Of a stretch of DNA of 42,006 nt, positions 31,859 through 39,276 are shown in pieces. Made by a program: the position numbers and the translations under genes. Positions within the stretch are counted from its first letter, which is position 1. Each line of letters opens with the position of its first letter. This DNA is from SIG578 sp964508295 (GTDB lineage: Bacteria > Bacillota > Clostridia > Oscillospirales > Ruminococcaceae). The notes below the pieces were generated by a model. That model did no database searches. It was not told the DNA's origin and saw only the letters and a list, made by a program, of their open reading frames with translations. The stretch is taken from contig CAZDSQ010000005.1 in assembly GCA_964508295.1 (NCBI GenBank), positions 1 through 42,006 of the forward strand, written 5' to 3'.

Positions 31859-32584
31859 ATGAATTTCAGCCCAAACAGTACCTTTATGTATATCATTGCG
31901 GCTTGTGTAATTGTTTTTGTTTTGGCACAGTCGGTGTTCTTCCTCGTAAGAGCGTATAAGAGGGGAAAGGCAATCGGCTTAGGGGCTTCAAAGCTTAAAA
32001 AGACAATTATCTCAACCGCAGTTTTCACAATTGCGCCCGCAGTTTCGATATTGCTCGGCGTTGTAGTTTTGGCAGAGTTTTTGGGAATACCGCTTCCTTG
32101 GATAAGACTCAGCGTTATCGGTGCCCTTACATACGAGCTTCCCGCTGCTCAGACAACCGCGAATGCTTTAAGCGTTGAGGTTTCCGAGCTTATAACCGAC
32201 CCCAAGGTCTACTCGGCAATCGCCTGGGTTATGACGCTTGGAATTATGCCCAGCATTATCCTGCCGCCAATCCTTATGAAGAAAATTCAGGGCGGAATGA
32301 TAAAAATCCGTAATAAAGACAGCAAGTGGGGCGATATATTCCAGACCTCGCTCTTCCTCGGTATGATTTCGGCGTTTTTGGGCCTTGTTTTTGCCGATAT
32401 AAGAAGCGGCCTTGCAGGCTGGATCCCCATCTTTGTTCTGGTAGTTTCTGCCGCGGCTATGGGCGTTTGCGGACTTTTAATTAAGAAATGCAATATGAAA
32501 TGGCTCGAAACCTATGCGCTTTCAATCAGTATGATTGTTGCAATGGTTTTCGCAGTTGTTATAACTCCCGTTATTGTAAAGTGA
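31859..32584 (+). CDS. DUF5058 polytopic membrane protein
   Basis: A 241-residue protein with six or seven transmembrane segments, matching DUF5058 as I know it. A conserved-looking cytosolic or re-entrant segment IGALTYELPAAQTTANALSV follows the third helix. I choose ATG 31859 (MNFSPN), about 11 bases after AAAGGA; the ATG at 31847 abuts that site and would be too close. It is 10 bases ahead of a second membrane protein and shares an operon with an M20 hydrolase. Probably one subunit of a two-component transporter (inference); no substrate is known. Confidence 0.82.
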   Translation: MNFSPNSTFMYIIAACVIVFVLAQSVFFLVRAYKRGKAIGLGASKLKKTIISTAVFTIAPAVSILLGVVVLAEFLGIPLPWIRLSVIGALTYELPAAQTTANALSVEVSELITDPKVYSAIAWVMTLGIMPSIILPPILMKKIQGGMIKIRNKDSKWGDIFQTSLFLGMISAFLGLVFADIRSGLAGWIPIFVLVVSAAAMGVCGLLIKKCNMKWLETYALSISMIVAMVFAVVITPVIVK

Positions 32585-32594
32585 GGTGTCTAAA

Positions 32595-33248
32595 ATGAAC
32601 GATTATATGAAGAAAACTGACGTATACGGAAAAATCTGGATATGGTCAGCCGTTGTTGTTATTCTTATGGTTCCCGTTGCAATTTGCGTTGCGTATAACG
32701 CCTGGCCCTCTCTTACCGCAGTTTTAAAGGGCCTTATCGGCGTTGCTCCTATTTTCTGGACCGTCGGCGTTATCGAGGTTATAACCTACACCCCGATGCT
32801 TGGTACGGGCGGAACCTATCTTGCCTTTGTTACGGGAAACCTTACAAGCCTTAAGGCCCCCAGCGCCCTTAACGCTATGGAAAATGCCGACGTTAAGCCC
32901 GGAACAGAGGAGGGCGAGGTTGTTTCGACTATTGCGATAGCAACAAGCTCAATAGTAACCACCTTGATTATTGCGCTCGGTGTATTCGGCCTTTCTGCGC
33001 TCACACCGATTCTCGATTCTCCCGTTTTAAAGCCTGCTTTTGACAATATTCTGCCCGCGCTGTTTGGCGGTCTCGGTGTTGTTTATATCAGCAAAAACTG
33101 GAAGCTTTCGGTAGCTCCCATCGTCTTTATGGTGGCGCTTTTCCTTTGCGTTCCCTCGCTTTCGGGCTCGGTTGGAATTCTTGTTCCCGTTGGCATTGCT
33201 ATTGCCCTTATCGCAGGCAGAATTATGTATAATAAAGGTAAGATATAA
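32595..33248 (+). CDS. Polytopic membrane protein, putative transporter partner of DUF5058
   Basis: A 217-residue protein with about seven transmembrane segments. Notable is EVITYTPMLGTGGTYLAFVTGN after the second helix, a Gly/Thr/Pro-rich stretch resembling substrate-binding re-entrant loops, and STIAIATSSIVTTLIIALGVF. It starts at ATG 32595 with AGGTG six bases upstream; a GTG at 32586 has no site. It overlaps the M20 gene (TAATG). I do not know a family name. Constant pairing with DUF5058 would make them a heteromeric permease. Confidence 0.8.
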   Translation: MNDYMKKTDVYGKIWIWSAVVVILMVPVAICVAYNAWPSLTAVLKGLIGVAPIFWTVGVIEVITYTPMLGTGGTYLAFVTGNLTSLKAPSALNAMENADVKPGTEEGEVVSTIAIATSSIVTTLIIALGVFGLSALTPILDSPVLKPAFDNILPALFGGLGVVYISKNWKLSVAPIVFMVALFLCVPSLSGSVGILVPVGIAIALIAGRIMYNKGKI

Positions 33249-34687
33249 TGGAAATATTTTTGTATTCTCTTTTAGCTCTTTTCGTTATTTTTGTTCTCAT
33301 TTTAGTTGTAAGGGCGCTGCTCTTTAAGCCTGCCGACCTGCCTGAGATAGAGGCAGAGGAAATTTCCTTAAATGAGAAGAAAATCGTCGACGATATGGTC
33401 GAGATGATTAAATGCAAAACCGTATCAAACCGTGATGAAAGCTTAGTTGACAGAGCGGAGTTTGCAAAATTTGAGGCTCTTTTAAAAGAAAGATTTCCCA
33501 ATATTCACAAAACCGCAAGCCTTCAGAAGATAGGCGAAACCGGCCTGCTTTATCACATAGAGGGTGAGAGCAGCGAAAAACCCTCTGTCTGTATGGCGCA
33601 CTATGATGTTGTACCCGTAAACGAGGAGCTCTGGACAAAGCCCGCTTTTGACGGACTTGTTGAGGACGGTTTTATCTGGGGCAGAGGAACGCTCGATACA
33701 AAAGGCACCCTCTGCGCTCTTATGGAAGCTCTCGAAAGCATGCTTGAAAGCGGCTATAAGCCTAAAAACGACCTTTATTTGTCCTTCTCGGGCGAGGAGG
33801 AGATTGACGGCGAGTCCTGCGCCGAGATAGTATCCTACTTTGAAAGCAAGGGAATAAAGCCCGCCTTTGTTCTTGATGAGGGCGGCGCCGTTGTAAATAA
33901 CGTTTTCCCCGGGGTAAGCCGTGAGTGCGCCCTTATCGGAATTGCTGAAAAGGGCGGCGTAAATCTCAAGTTTTCGATAGACTCAAACGGCGGCCACGCC
34001 TCAACCCCGCCCGTTCATACAGTTTTGGGCAAGCTTTCTGATGCCGTAATGAGAATTGAAAACAAGCCCTTTAGGTATCAACTTGTAAAGCCCGTTCGGG
34101 AAATGTTTGATAAAATGGGCAGAAATTCAAGCTTTGTTATAAAGCTCGTTTTTGCAAATCTTTGGTGCTTTGCGCCGCTTCTTGCCTTTGCATTTAAAAA
34201 GCTTGGCGGCGAGATGAACGCAATGCTCCGAACAACCGTTGCCGTAACTCGTATGCAGGGTAGCGACGCCTATAACGTACTGCCGCCCAGCGCCTATTTC
34301 GGCGTAAATATGCGCCTTTTGGGTAACGACACTATTGAGAGCGCCGTTAAGTATCTTAAAAAGGTTATAAAGAACGACGATATTTCTATCGAGGTAGTAA
34401 ACGGAATGAACCCCTCAATATGCTCCGACACCTCTTGCAAGGAGTGGGGAATTTTAGAGGAGGCTATCCGTGAGAGCTGGAGCGAGGCGATAGTTTCGCC
34501 CTATCTTATGATGGCCTGCAGCGACAGTAGGCACTACTGCCGCATAACCGATAGGGTATACCGCTTTTCCGCTATGCGCCTTTCCAAAGAGGAGCGGGCG
34601 ATGATTCACGGAAACAACGAGCGCATCCCCATCGAAACCCTCTTAAAAACCGTCGAGTTCTACACAAGACTTTTAAAAAAGCTTTAA
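33248..34687 (+). CDS. Membrane-anchored M20 metallopeptidase, carboxypeptidase S/PM20D1-like
   Basis: A 479-residue zinc hydrolase with an N-terminal transmembrane anchor (about 3-25). M20 ligands and catalytic residues: His118 in MAHYDVVPV, Asp150 in GRGTLDTKG, Glu183-185 in GEEEIDG, an aspartate in LDEGG and a late His in SRHYC. GFIWGRGTLDTKG, VLDEGGAV and GGHASTPP match the carboxypeptidase S/PM20D1 branch rather than PepV or DapE. That branch cleaves small peptides or N-acyl amino acids. It is coupled by TAATG to two membrane proteins, suggesting hydrolysis linked to uptake. Which side of the membrane it faces is unclear. Confidence 0.9.
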   Translation: MEIFLYSLLALFVIFVLILVVRALLFKPADLPEIEAEEISLNEKKIVDDMVEMIKCKTVSNRDESLVDRAEFAKFEALLKERFPNIHKTASLQKIGETGLLYHIEGESSEKPSVCMAHYDVVPVNEELWTKPAFDGLVEDGFIWGRGTLDTKGTLCALMEALESMLESGYKPKNDLYLSFSGEEEIDGESCAEIVSYFESKGIKPAFVLDEGGAVVNNVFPGVSRECALIGIAEKGGVNLKFSIDSNGGHASTPPVHTVLGKLSDAVMRIENKPFRYQLVKPVREMFDKMGRNSSFVIKLVFANLWCFAPLLAFAFKKLGGEMNAMLRTTVAVTRMQGSDAYNVLPPSAYFGVNMRLLGNDTIESAVKYLKKVIKNDDISIEVVNGMNPSICSDTSCKEWGILEEAIRESWSEAIVSPYLMMACSDSRHYCRITDRVYRFSAMRLSKEERAMIHGNNERIPIETLLKTVEFYTRLLKKL

Positions 34688-34690
34688 ACA

Positions 34691-34721
34691 AAAAAGGAGC
34701 GGCGAGCCGCTCCTTTTGTTT
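34691..34721 (+). terminator. Intrinsic terminator after the M20 gene
   Basis: AAAAGGAGCGG at 34692-34702 pairs perfectly with CCGCTCCTTTT at 34707-34717, loop CGAG, then GTTTT. Confidence 0.93.
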
Positions 34722-34778
34722 TGAGCAATTTTTTTTGCAAAAAAGCTGTAAAAATGCAAAAATAGGGCGGAGGGTGTC

Positions 34779-34807
34779 TTGATTTCTTTTTCAAAAAAGT
34801 TTATAAT
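34779..34807 (+). promoter_or_regulatory. Sigma-A promoter for thrS
   Basis: TTGATT at 34779-34784 and perfect TATAAT at 34802-34807, spacer 17. Only about 50 bases separate it from the gene, so there is no room for a T-box leader. Confidence 0.8.
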
Positions 34808-34861
34808 GTATTTATATATGGACAAACAATGGCGAATAGCCTAATGAAAGGATAAACCGCT

Positions 34862-36625
34862 ATGAAAATTATCTACAAAGACGGTACTGTTGCTGAGTGC
34901 CCCGCAGAGCAGGAGCTTGAAGTTATAAGGCATACTGCGGCTCATATTATGGCTCAGGCAATCAGCCGCCTCTATCCTCACGCAGACTTTGGTTACGGCC
35001 CCGCAACCGAAAAGGGTTTTTACTACGACGTTGATCTGGGCGACACCAAGCTTACCGATGAGGACCTTGTAAAAATAGAAAACGAGATGCGCAAAATCGT
35101 TAAGGAAAATCTTCCCATTAAATCCTACATTCTCCCCAGAGAAGAGGCTATAAAGCACATGGAGGAGAGGGGCGAGAAGTATAAGGTCGAGCACATCGGC
35201 GATCTTGACCCCGATGCCGAGATCAGCTTCTTTAAGCAGGGCGACTACGTTGATATGTGCGTCGGCCCCCACCTTTGCTACACAAAGGCTTTAAAGGCGT
35301 TTAAGATTACACAGCAGTCGGGCGCTTATTGGAAAAACGATAAGAACAATAAGATGCTTACAAGAATCAACGGCGTTGCTTTCAGGACTCAGCAGGAGCT
35401 TGACGATTATATGAAGCTTCTTGAAGAGGCTGAGCGCCGTGACCATAGAAAGATCGGCAAGGAAATGGGCCTCTTTATGCTTTGCGATGAGGGTCCCGGA
35501 TTCCCGTTCTTCCTGCCCAACGGTATGAAGCTTAAGAACGCCCTTATTGATTACTGGCGTGAGCTTCACACCCGCAGCGGCTACGTTGAGGTTTCAACCC
35601 CCCTTATTATGAACCGCAAGCTCTGGGAGACCAGCGGCCACTGGGATCACTATAAGGATAATATGTATTCCACAGTTATCGACGATGAGGATTTCTGCAT
35701 TAAGCCTATGAACTGCCCCGGTGGCGTTATGGTTTACCGCAGTCAGCTCCACAGCTATAGAGAGCTTCCTCTTAGAGTCGGCGAGCTTGGAATGGTTCAC
35801 CGCCACGAGATGAAGGGCGCCCTGCACGGCCTTTTCAGAGTTCGTTGCTTTACTCAGGACGATGCCCACATCTTTATGCGCCGTGACCAGATTACCGACG
35901 AGATCATGAACGTTGTTCACCTCATCAACGAGGTTTACGAGAAGTTCGGCTTTAAGTATTTCATCGAGCTTTCAACCCGCCCCGAAGACAGCATGGGTAG
36001 CGACGAGGATTGGGAGGCAGCAACAGAGGGCCTTAAGGGCGCTCTTGAAAAGCTCGGCCTGCCTTATATCCTGAATGAAGGTGATGGTGCTTTCTACGGT
36101 CCTAAGATCGACTTCCACCTTGAAGACTCGCTTGGAAGAACCTGGCAGTGCGGAACAATTCAGCTCGACTTCCAGATGCCCATTAACTTTGAGCTTGAGT
36201 ACGTTGACGAGAATAACGAGAAGCAGCGCCCCATTATGATCCACAGAGTTTGCTACGGCTCAATCGAGCGCTTTATCGGTATTCTTACCGAACACTTTGC
36301 GGGAAAATTCCCCTGCTGGCTCGCTCCCACTCAGGTAAAGGTTCTCACCCTGCCCGGAGTTGACGAGGAGTTTGCAAACAAGGTTTATGCAACCCTTAAG
36401 GACAACAAGGTAAGATGCGAGCTTGATAACAGAAACGAGAAGATCGGCTATAAGATAAGAGAGGCTCGTCAGGTTGATAGAGTTCCTTATATGGTCATCA
36501 TCGGTGCAAAAGAGGTCGAAACTCAGACAGTTTCGGTCCGTGATCTTAAGACCGACCAAACCGTTTCTATGACTCTCGATGAGTTTGTAGCAAAGCTTAA
36601 CACCGAGATTGCTGACAGAGTATAA
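34862..36625 (+). CDS. thrS: Threonyl-tRNA synthetase lacking the TGS domain
   Basis: Charges tRNA-Thr and edits Ser-tRNA-Thr. The 587-residue protein begins close to the editing domain (HTAAH near residue 24, then DMCVGPHL with Cys near 133); the N-terminal TGS domain of about 60 residues found in most bacterial ThrRS (about 640 residues) is absent. Class II motifs follow: NGMKLKNALIDYWR, motif 2 RVGELGMVHRHE, AFYGPKIDFHLED, and motif 3 HRVCYGSIERFIGILTE, then the anticodon-binding domain. AAAGGA precedes the ATG. Shortened forms occur in Clostridia, so it should be functional. Confidence 0.96.
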   Translation: MKIIYKDGTVAECPAEQELEVIRHTAAHIMAQAISRLYPHADFGYGPATEKGFYYDVDLGDTKLTDEDLVKIENEMRKIVKENLPIKSYILPREEAIKHMEERGEKYKVEHIGDLDPDAEISFFKQGDYVDMCVGPHLCYTKALKAFKITQQSGAYWKNDKNNKMLTRINGVAFRTQQELDDYMKLLEEAERRDHRKIGKEMGLFMLCDEGPGFPFFLPNGMKLKNALIDYWRELHTRSGYVEVSTPLIMNRKLWETSGHWDHYKDNMYSTVIDDEDFCIKPMNCPGGVMVYRSQLHSYRELPLRVGELGMVHRHEMKGALHGLFRVRCFTQDDAHIFMRRDQITDEIMNVVHLINEVYEKFGFKYFIELSTRPEDSMGSDEDWEAATEGLKGALEKLGLPYILNEGDGAFYGPKIDFHLEDSLGRTWQCGTIQLDFQMPINFELEYVDENNEKQRPIMIHRVCYGSIERFIGILTEHFAGKFPCWLAPTQVKVLTLPGVDEEFANKVYATLKDNKVRCELDNRNEKIGYKIREARQVDRVPYMVIIGAKEVETQTVSVRDLKTDQTVSMTLDEFVAKLNTEIADRV

Positions 36626-36630
36626 ATCCT

Positions 36631-36660
36631 CAAAAGCCAAGGCGAGCCTTGGCTTTTGAT
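36631..36660 (+). terminator. Intrinsic terminator after thrS
   Basis: CAAAAGCCAAGG at 36631-36642 pairs perfectly with CCTTGGCTTTTG at 36647-36658, loop CGAG. Read-through into the thioesterase 20 bases on is possible. Confidence 0.88.
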
Positions 36661-36677
36661 TTTAAGGTTGTGAAAAA

Positions 36678-37394
36678 ATGAAAAACAGATATAATTTTAC
36701 CCTGCGTCTGCGCGCATCGGACTTTGACTGCAATAGGCAGATAAAGCCTTCCGCAATCCTTGATCTCTTTCAAGAGGCGGCGGGAGCGCACGCCAAGGAG
36801 CTTGGAATAGGCTTTGAGGATATAATCGAAAAAGGTCTGCTCTGGGTCATCACAAAGGAAAAATTCGAGGTTTTAAAGCAGCCTAAAATGCACAGCGAGG
36901 CGGTTGTTCACACCTGGCCTCTTGAGCCTTCAAGGGTAACCTTCCAGAGAGAATATCTCATTGAAAGCGTAGAGGGTGAGCCGCTTGTAAAGGGAACGAG
37001 CGAGTGGGTAATAGTGTCGGCAGAGAAGAGAAGAATAGTGCCTGTTAAAGACCTTTATCCTCTTGACTCTTACGTTGAGGATAAGATGTTCGAGGGCAAG
37101 TTTACAAAGGCTACGGACTTTGAGACCGCCGATTTTGAAAGCCTCGTAACACCTGCCTTCTGCGACCTTGATATGAATTACCACGTTAACAATATCAAGT
37201 ATGCCGATTATGTTTTAAACGCCGCCAACTTAAAGGGCAGGAAAATAACGTTTTTCCAGCTTGATTTTCACAAAGAGGTTAAAAAGGATGATGAAATTTG
37301 TCTGCTTGTAGCAGATATGGGCGAGCAGATTTTGGCAAAAGGCTTAAATGCGGCAGGGGAAAAGATGTTTTGCTGCGAAATTAAGGTTAAATAA
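36678..37394 (+). CDS. Acyl-ACP thioesterase (FatA/FatB family)
   Basis: Hydrolyses acyl-acyl carrier protein to free fatty acid. The 238-residue protein is a tandem double hot-dog: first fold with FDCNRQIKPSAILDLFQEAAG and KGLLWVITKEKFEV, second with DLDMNYHVNNIKYADYVLNA, which holds the catalytic Asn-His pair of the family. Length agrees with bacterial members. The chain-length preference cannot be read. It follows the thrS terminator and may depend on read-through, as I see no clear promoter in the gap. Confidence 0.92.
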   Translation: MKNRYNFTLRLRASDFDCNRQIKPSAILDLFQEAAGAHAKELGIGFEDIIEKGLLWVITKEKFEVLKQPKMHSEAVVHTWPLEPSRVTFQREYLIESVEGEPLVKGTSEWVIVSAEKRRIVPVKDLYPLDSYVEDKMFEGKFTKATDFETADFESLVTPAFCDLDMNYHVNNIKYADYVLNAANLKGRKITFFQLDFHKEVKKDDEICLLVADMGEQILAKGLNAAGEKMFCCEIKVK

Positions 37395-37405
37395 GCCAAA
37401 ACCGC

Positions 37406-37434
37406 TTGCTTTTGCCAAAACTTTGTGCTAAAAT
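37406..37434 (+). promoter_or_regulatory. Promoter for the tyrS T-box transcript
   Basis: TTGCTT at 37406-37411 and TAAAAT at 37429-37434, spacer 17. Confidence 0.6.
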
Positions 37435-37440
37435 GTATGT

Positions 37441-37698
37441 ATATTTGAAAGGCTATGACGGAAACAAGTAAAGCAAATCAGCCCTTTAAGAGAGTATCCG
37501 GTTGGTGCGAGGATATAAGAGCCTTTGTTTGAATACATTCCTGAGCTGCTGCCTGAAATTTTAGTAGGGTAAGACGGGGGCGCCCGATACAGCGCTTGTG
37601 TCAAGAACACAGTGAGGGTCGGCTTGCGAAGGTCGGCTTAACAGAGGTGGTACCACGATAATTCGTCCTCTGCTCTTAGGAGCAGAGGATTATTTTTT
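37441..37698 (+). ncRNA. T-box riboswitch leader, tyrosine-specific
   Basis: A complete T-box leader. Stem I landmarks are AGAGAG (37489-37494) and GGTTGGTGCGAGG (37500 on). The specifier is TAC (Tyr) at 37534-37536 in the context GAATACATTCC. The T-box itself, AGAGGTGGTACCACG, is at 37643-37657; its TGGT matches an ACCA tRNA end with discriminator A, as in tRNA-Tyr. The competing terminator is TCCTCTGCTC (37666-37675) with GAGCAGAGGA (37680-37689) and a T-run to 37698. Uncharged tRNA-Tyr would favour read-through into tyrS. This fills the 317-base gap between genes. Confidence 0.96.
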
Positions 37699-37711
37699 GG
37701 AGGATGTAAAA

Positions 37712-38935
37712 ATGAAAATTTATGAAGAACTTGTTGCTCGTGGACTTATCGCGCAGGTAACAGACGAAAAGGAGATAAGAGAGCTTATCAATAACGGCGG
37801 CGCCCGCTTTTATATCGGCTTTGACCCCACGGCAGACTCTCTGCACGTAGGTCATTTTATGGCGCTCTGTCTTATGAAAAGGCTTCAGCTTGCGGGGAAT
37901 AAGCCTGTAGTGCTTATCGGCGGCGGAACTGCACATATCGGAGACCCCTCGGGCAGAACCGATATGCGTTCTATGATGACTGCTGAAACCATAGGGCACA
38001 ACAGCGACTGCTTTAAAAAGCAGATGGAGCGCTTTATCGAGTTTGGCGAGGATAAAGCAATTATGGTAAACAACGCCGATTGGCTTTTGAAGCTTAACTA
38101 CGTTGAGCTGCTTCGCGACGTTGGCGCTTGCTTCTCAGTAAACAATATGCTCAGAGCCGAGTGCTATAAGCAAAGAATGGAAAAAGGTCTCAGCTTCTTG
38201 GAGTTTAACTATATGATAATGCAGTCCTACGACTTCTATTATCTGCACGAGCATTACGGCTGTAATATGCAGTTCGGCGGCGACGATCAGTGGAGCAATA
38301 TGCTCGGCGGTACCGAGCTTATCCGTAAAAAGACGGGCGACGACGCTTATGCAATGACCATCACTCTGCTTCTTAACAGCGAGGGCAAAAAGATGGGCAA
38401 GACCGCAAGCGGAGCGGTCTGGCTTGATCCTAATAAGACCTCGCCCTTTGAGTTCTATCAGTATTGGCGTAACGTTGATGATGCTGACGTTATGAAATGT
38501 ATCAGAATGCTCACCTTTATTCCTCTTGAGGAAATTGAGGAAATGGAAAAGTGGGAAGATAACCGCATCAACGAAAAGAAGGAGATCCTTGCCTACGAGC
38601 TTACCGCTCTTGTTCACGGTGAGGAAGAGGCAACCCGTGCAAAAGAGGTTTCTCACTCGCTCTTCTCGGGTCAGGGCGATGACTCTAATATGCCTACCAC
38701 TGAGCTTGCTGATGCAGACGTTGCCGATGAGGGAATGGGCATAATCGACCTTATGCTCGCTTGTTCACTCGCTTCAAGCCGCGGCGAAGCCAGAAGGCTT
38801 ATCGAGCAGGGTGGCGTTTCGGTAGACGGCGAAAAGGTTACTGCAATCGGTGCGGTGATTGCAAAGACTGACCTTGTTAGCGGTGTCAAAATCAAAAAGG
38901 GCAAAAAAGTCTTCCATAGAGCTATTATTAAATAA
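37712..38935 (+). CDS. tyrS: Tyrosyl-tRNA synthetase
   Basis: A 407-residue class I synthetase. HIGH-like HVGHFM follows DPTADSL near residue 36; IMQSYDFYYL and QFGGDDQWSNM are tyrosine-site motifs; KMGKT is the KMSKS equivalent with Gly for Ser, as in many bacterial TyrRS. A C-terminal S4 RNA-binding domain (SRGEARRLIEQGGVSVDG) starts about 342. The ATG at 37712 follows GGAGG at the very end of the T-box terminator; a TTG at 37697 would lie within that terminator. Confidence 0.96.
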   Translation: MKIYEELVARGLIAQVTDEKEIRELINNGGARFYIGFDPTADSLHVGHFMALCLMKRLQLAGNKPVVLIGGGTAHIGDPSGRTDMRSMMTAETIGHNSDCFKKQMERFIEFGEDKAIMVNNADWLLKLNYVELLRDVGACFSVNNMLRAECYKQRMEKGLSFLEFNYMIMQSYDFYYLHEHYGCNMQFGGDDQWSNMLGGTELIRKKTGDDAYAMTITLLLNSEGKKMGKTASGAVWLDPNKTSPFEFYQYWRNVDDADVMKCIRMLTFIPLEEIEEMEKWEDNRINEKKEILAYELTALVHGEEEATRAKEVSHSLFSGQGDDSNMPTTELADADVADEGMGIIDLMLACSLASSRGEARRLIEQGGVSVDGEKVTAIGAVIAKTDLVSGVKIKKGKKVFHRAIIK

Positions 38936-38938
38936 AAA

Positions 38939-38968
38939 AAGAGGGTGGCTTTTTGCCGCCCTCTTATT
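38939..38968 (+). terminator. Intrinsic terminator after tyrS
   Basis: AAGAGGGTGGC at 38939-38949 pairs with GCCGCCCTCTT at 38955-38965 (one G-T), loop of 5. The T-run is weak. Confidence 0.82.
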
Positions 38969-38995
38969 GATTATGCAGTAAAAATTTGGTATAAT
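38967..38995 (+). promoter_or_regulatory. Promoter of the mini-protein/ABC/MBL operon
   Basis: TTGATT at 38967-38972 and perfect TATAAT at 38990-38995, spacer 17. Confidence 0.75.
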
Positions 38996-39024
38996 AAATT
39001 TATTATCTTAAAGGAGGAGTAAAA

Positions 39025-39276
39025 ATGCTTGATTACAGATATGACGTTCAGCTTCTTATAGAGGGTGAGGACCTTGATGAAGATGCGATTTATGACTATT
39101 TTGTGGAGAATTTTAAGGGCGACTGCTTAATCGCAACCGGCGATGAAGAACTTATTAAAATTCATTTTCACACCAACGAGCCTTGGCTTGTTCTAGAGTA
39201 CTGCAGAAGTCTCGGCGAAATTTTTGACATAGTTGTTGAGGATATGGACAGACAAGCGAGAGGATTAAAAGGCTGA
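39025..39276 (+). CDS. 83-residue mini-protein resembling the middle domain of FakA
   Basis: The segment FKGDCLIATGDEELIKIHFH, followed by TNEPWLVLEYCRSLGEIFDI, closely follows the pattern of the middle domain of the fatty-acid kinase FakA (YloV, DAK2 family), where GDS-VVVGD-D-VKVHVHTN-PG-VLEY-L-G is typical. Two zinc-ligand histidines (HFH) are kept, but the FakA cysteine near YCTEF is replaced (DYRYDV). No kinase or DegV-like domain is present. GGAGGAG precedes the ATG and its stop overlaps the ABC gene (TGATG). Function unknown; a scaffold or regulatory role is inference. Confidence 0.78.
   Translation: MLDYRYDVQLLIEGEDLDEDAIYDYFVENFKGDCLIATGDEELIKIHFHTNEPWLVLEYCRSLGEIFDIVVEDMDRQARGLKG

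Noticed and set aside
34690..34861. T-box or other leader riboswitch for thrS
   Set aside because: The promoter at 34779-34807 leaves only about 50 transcribed bases before the gene, and no T-box core sequence is present.
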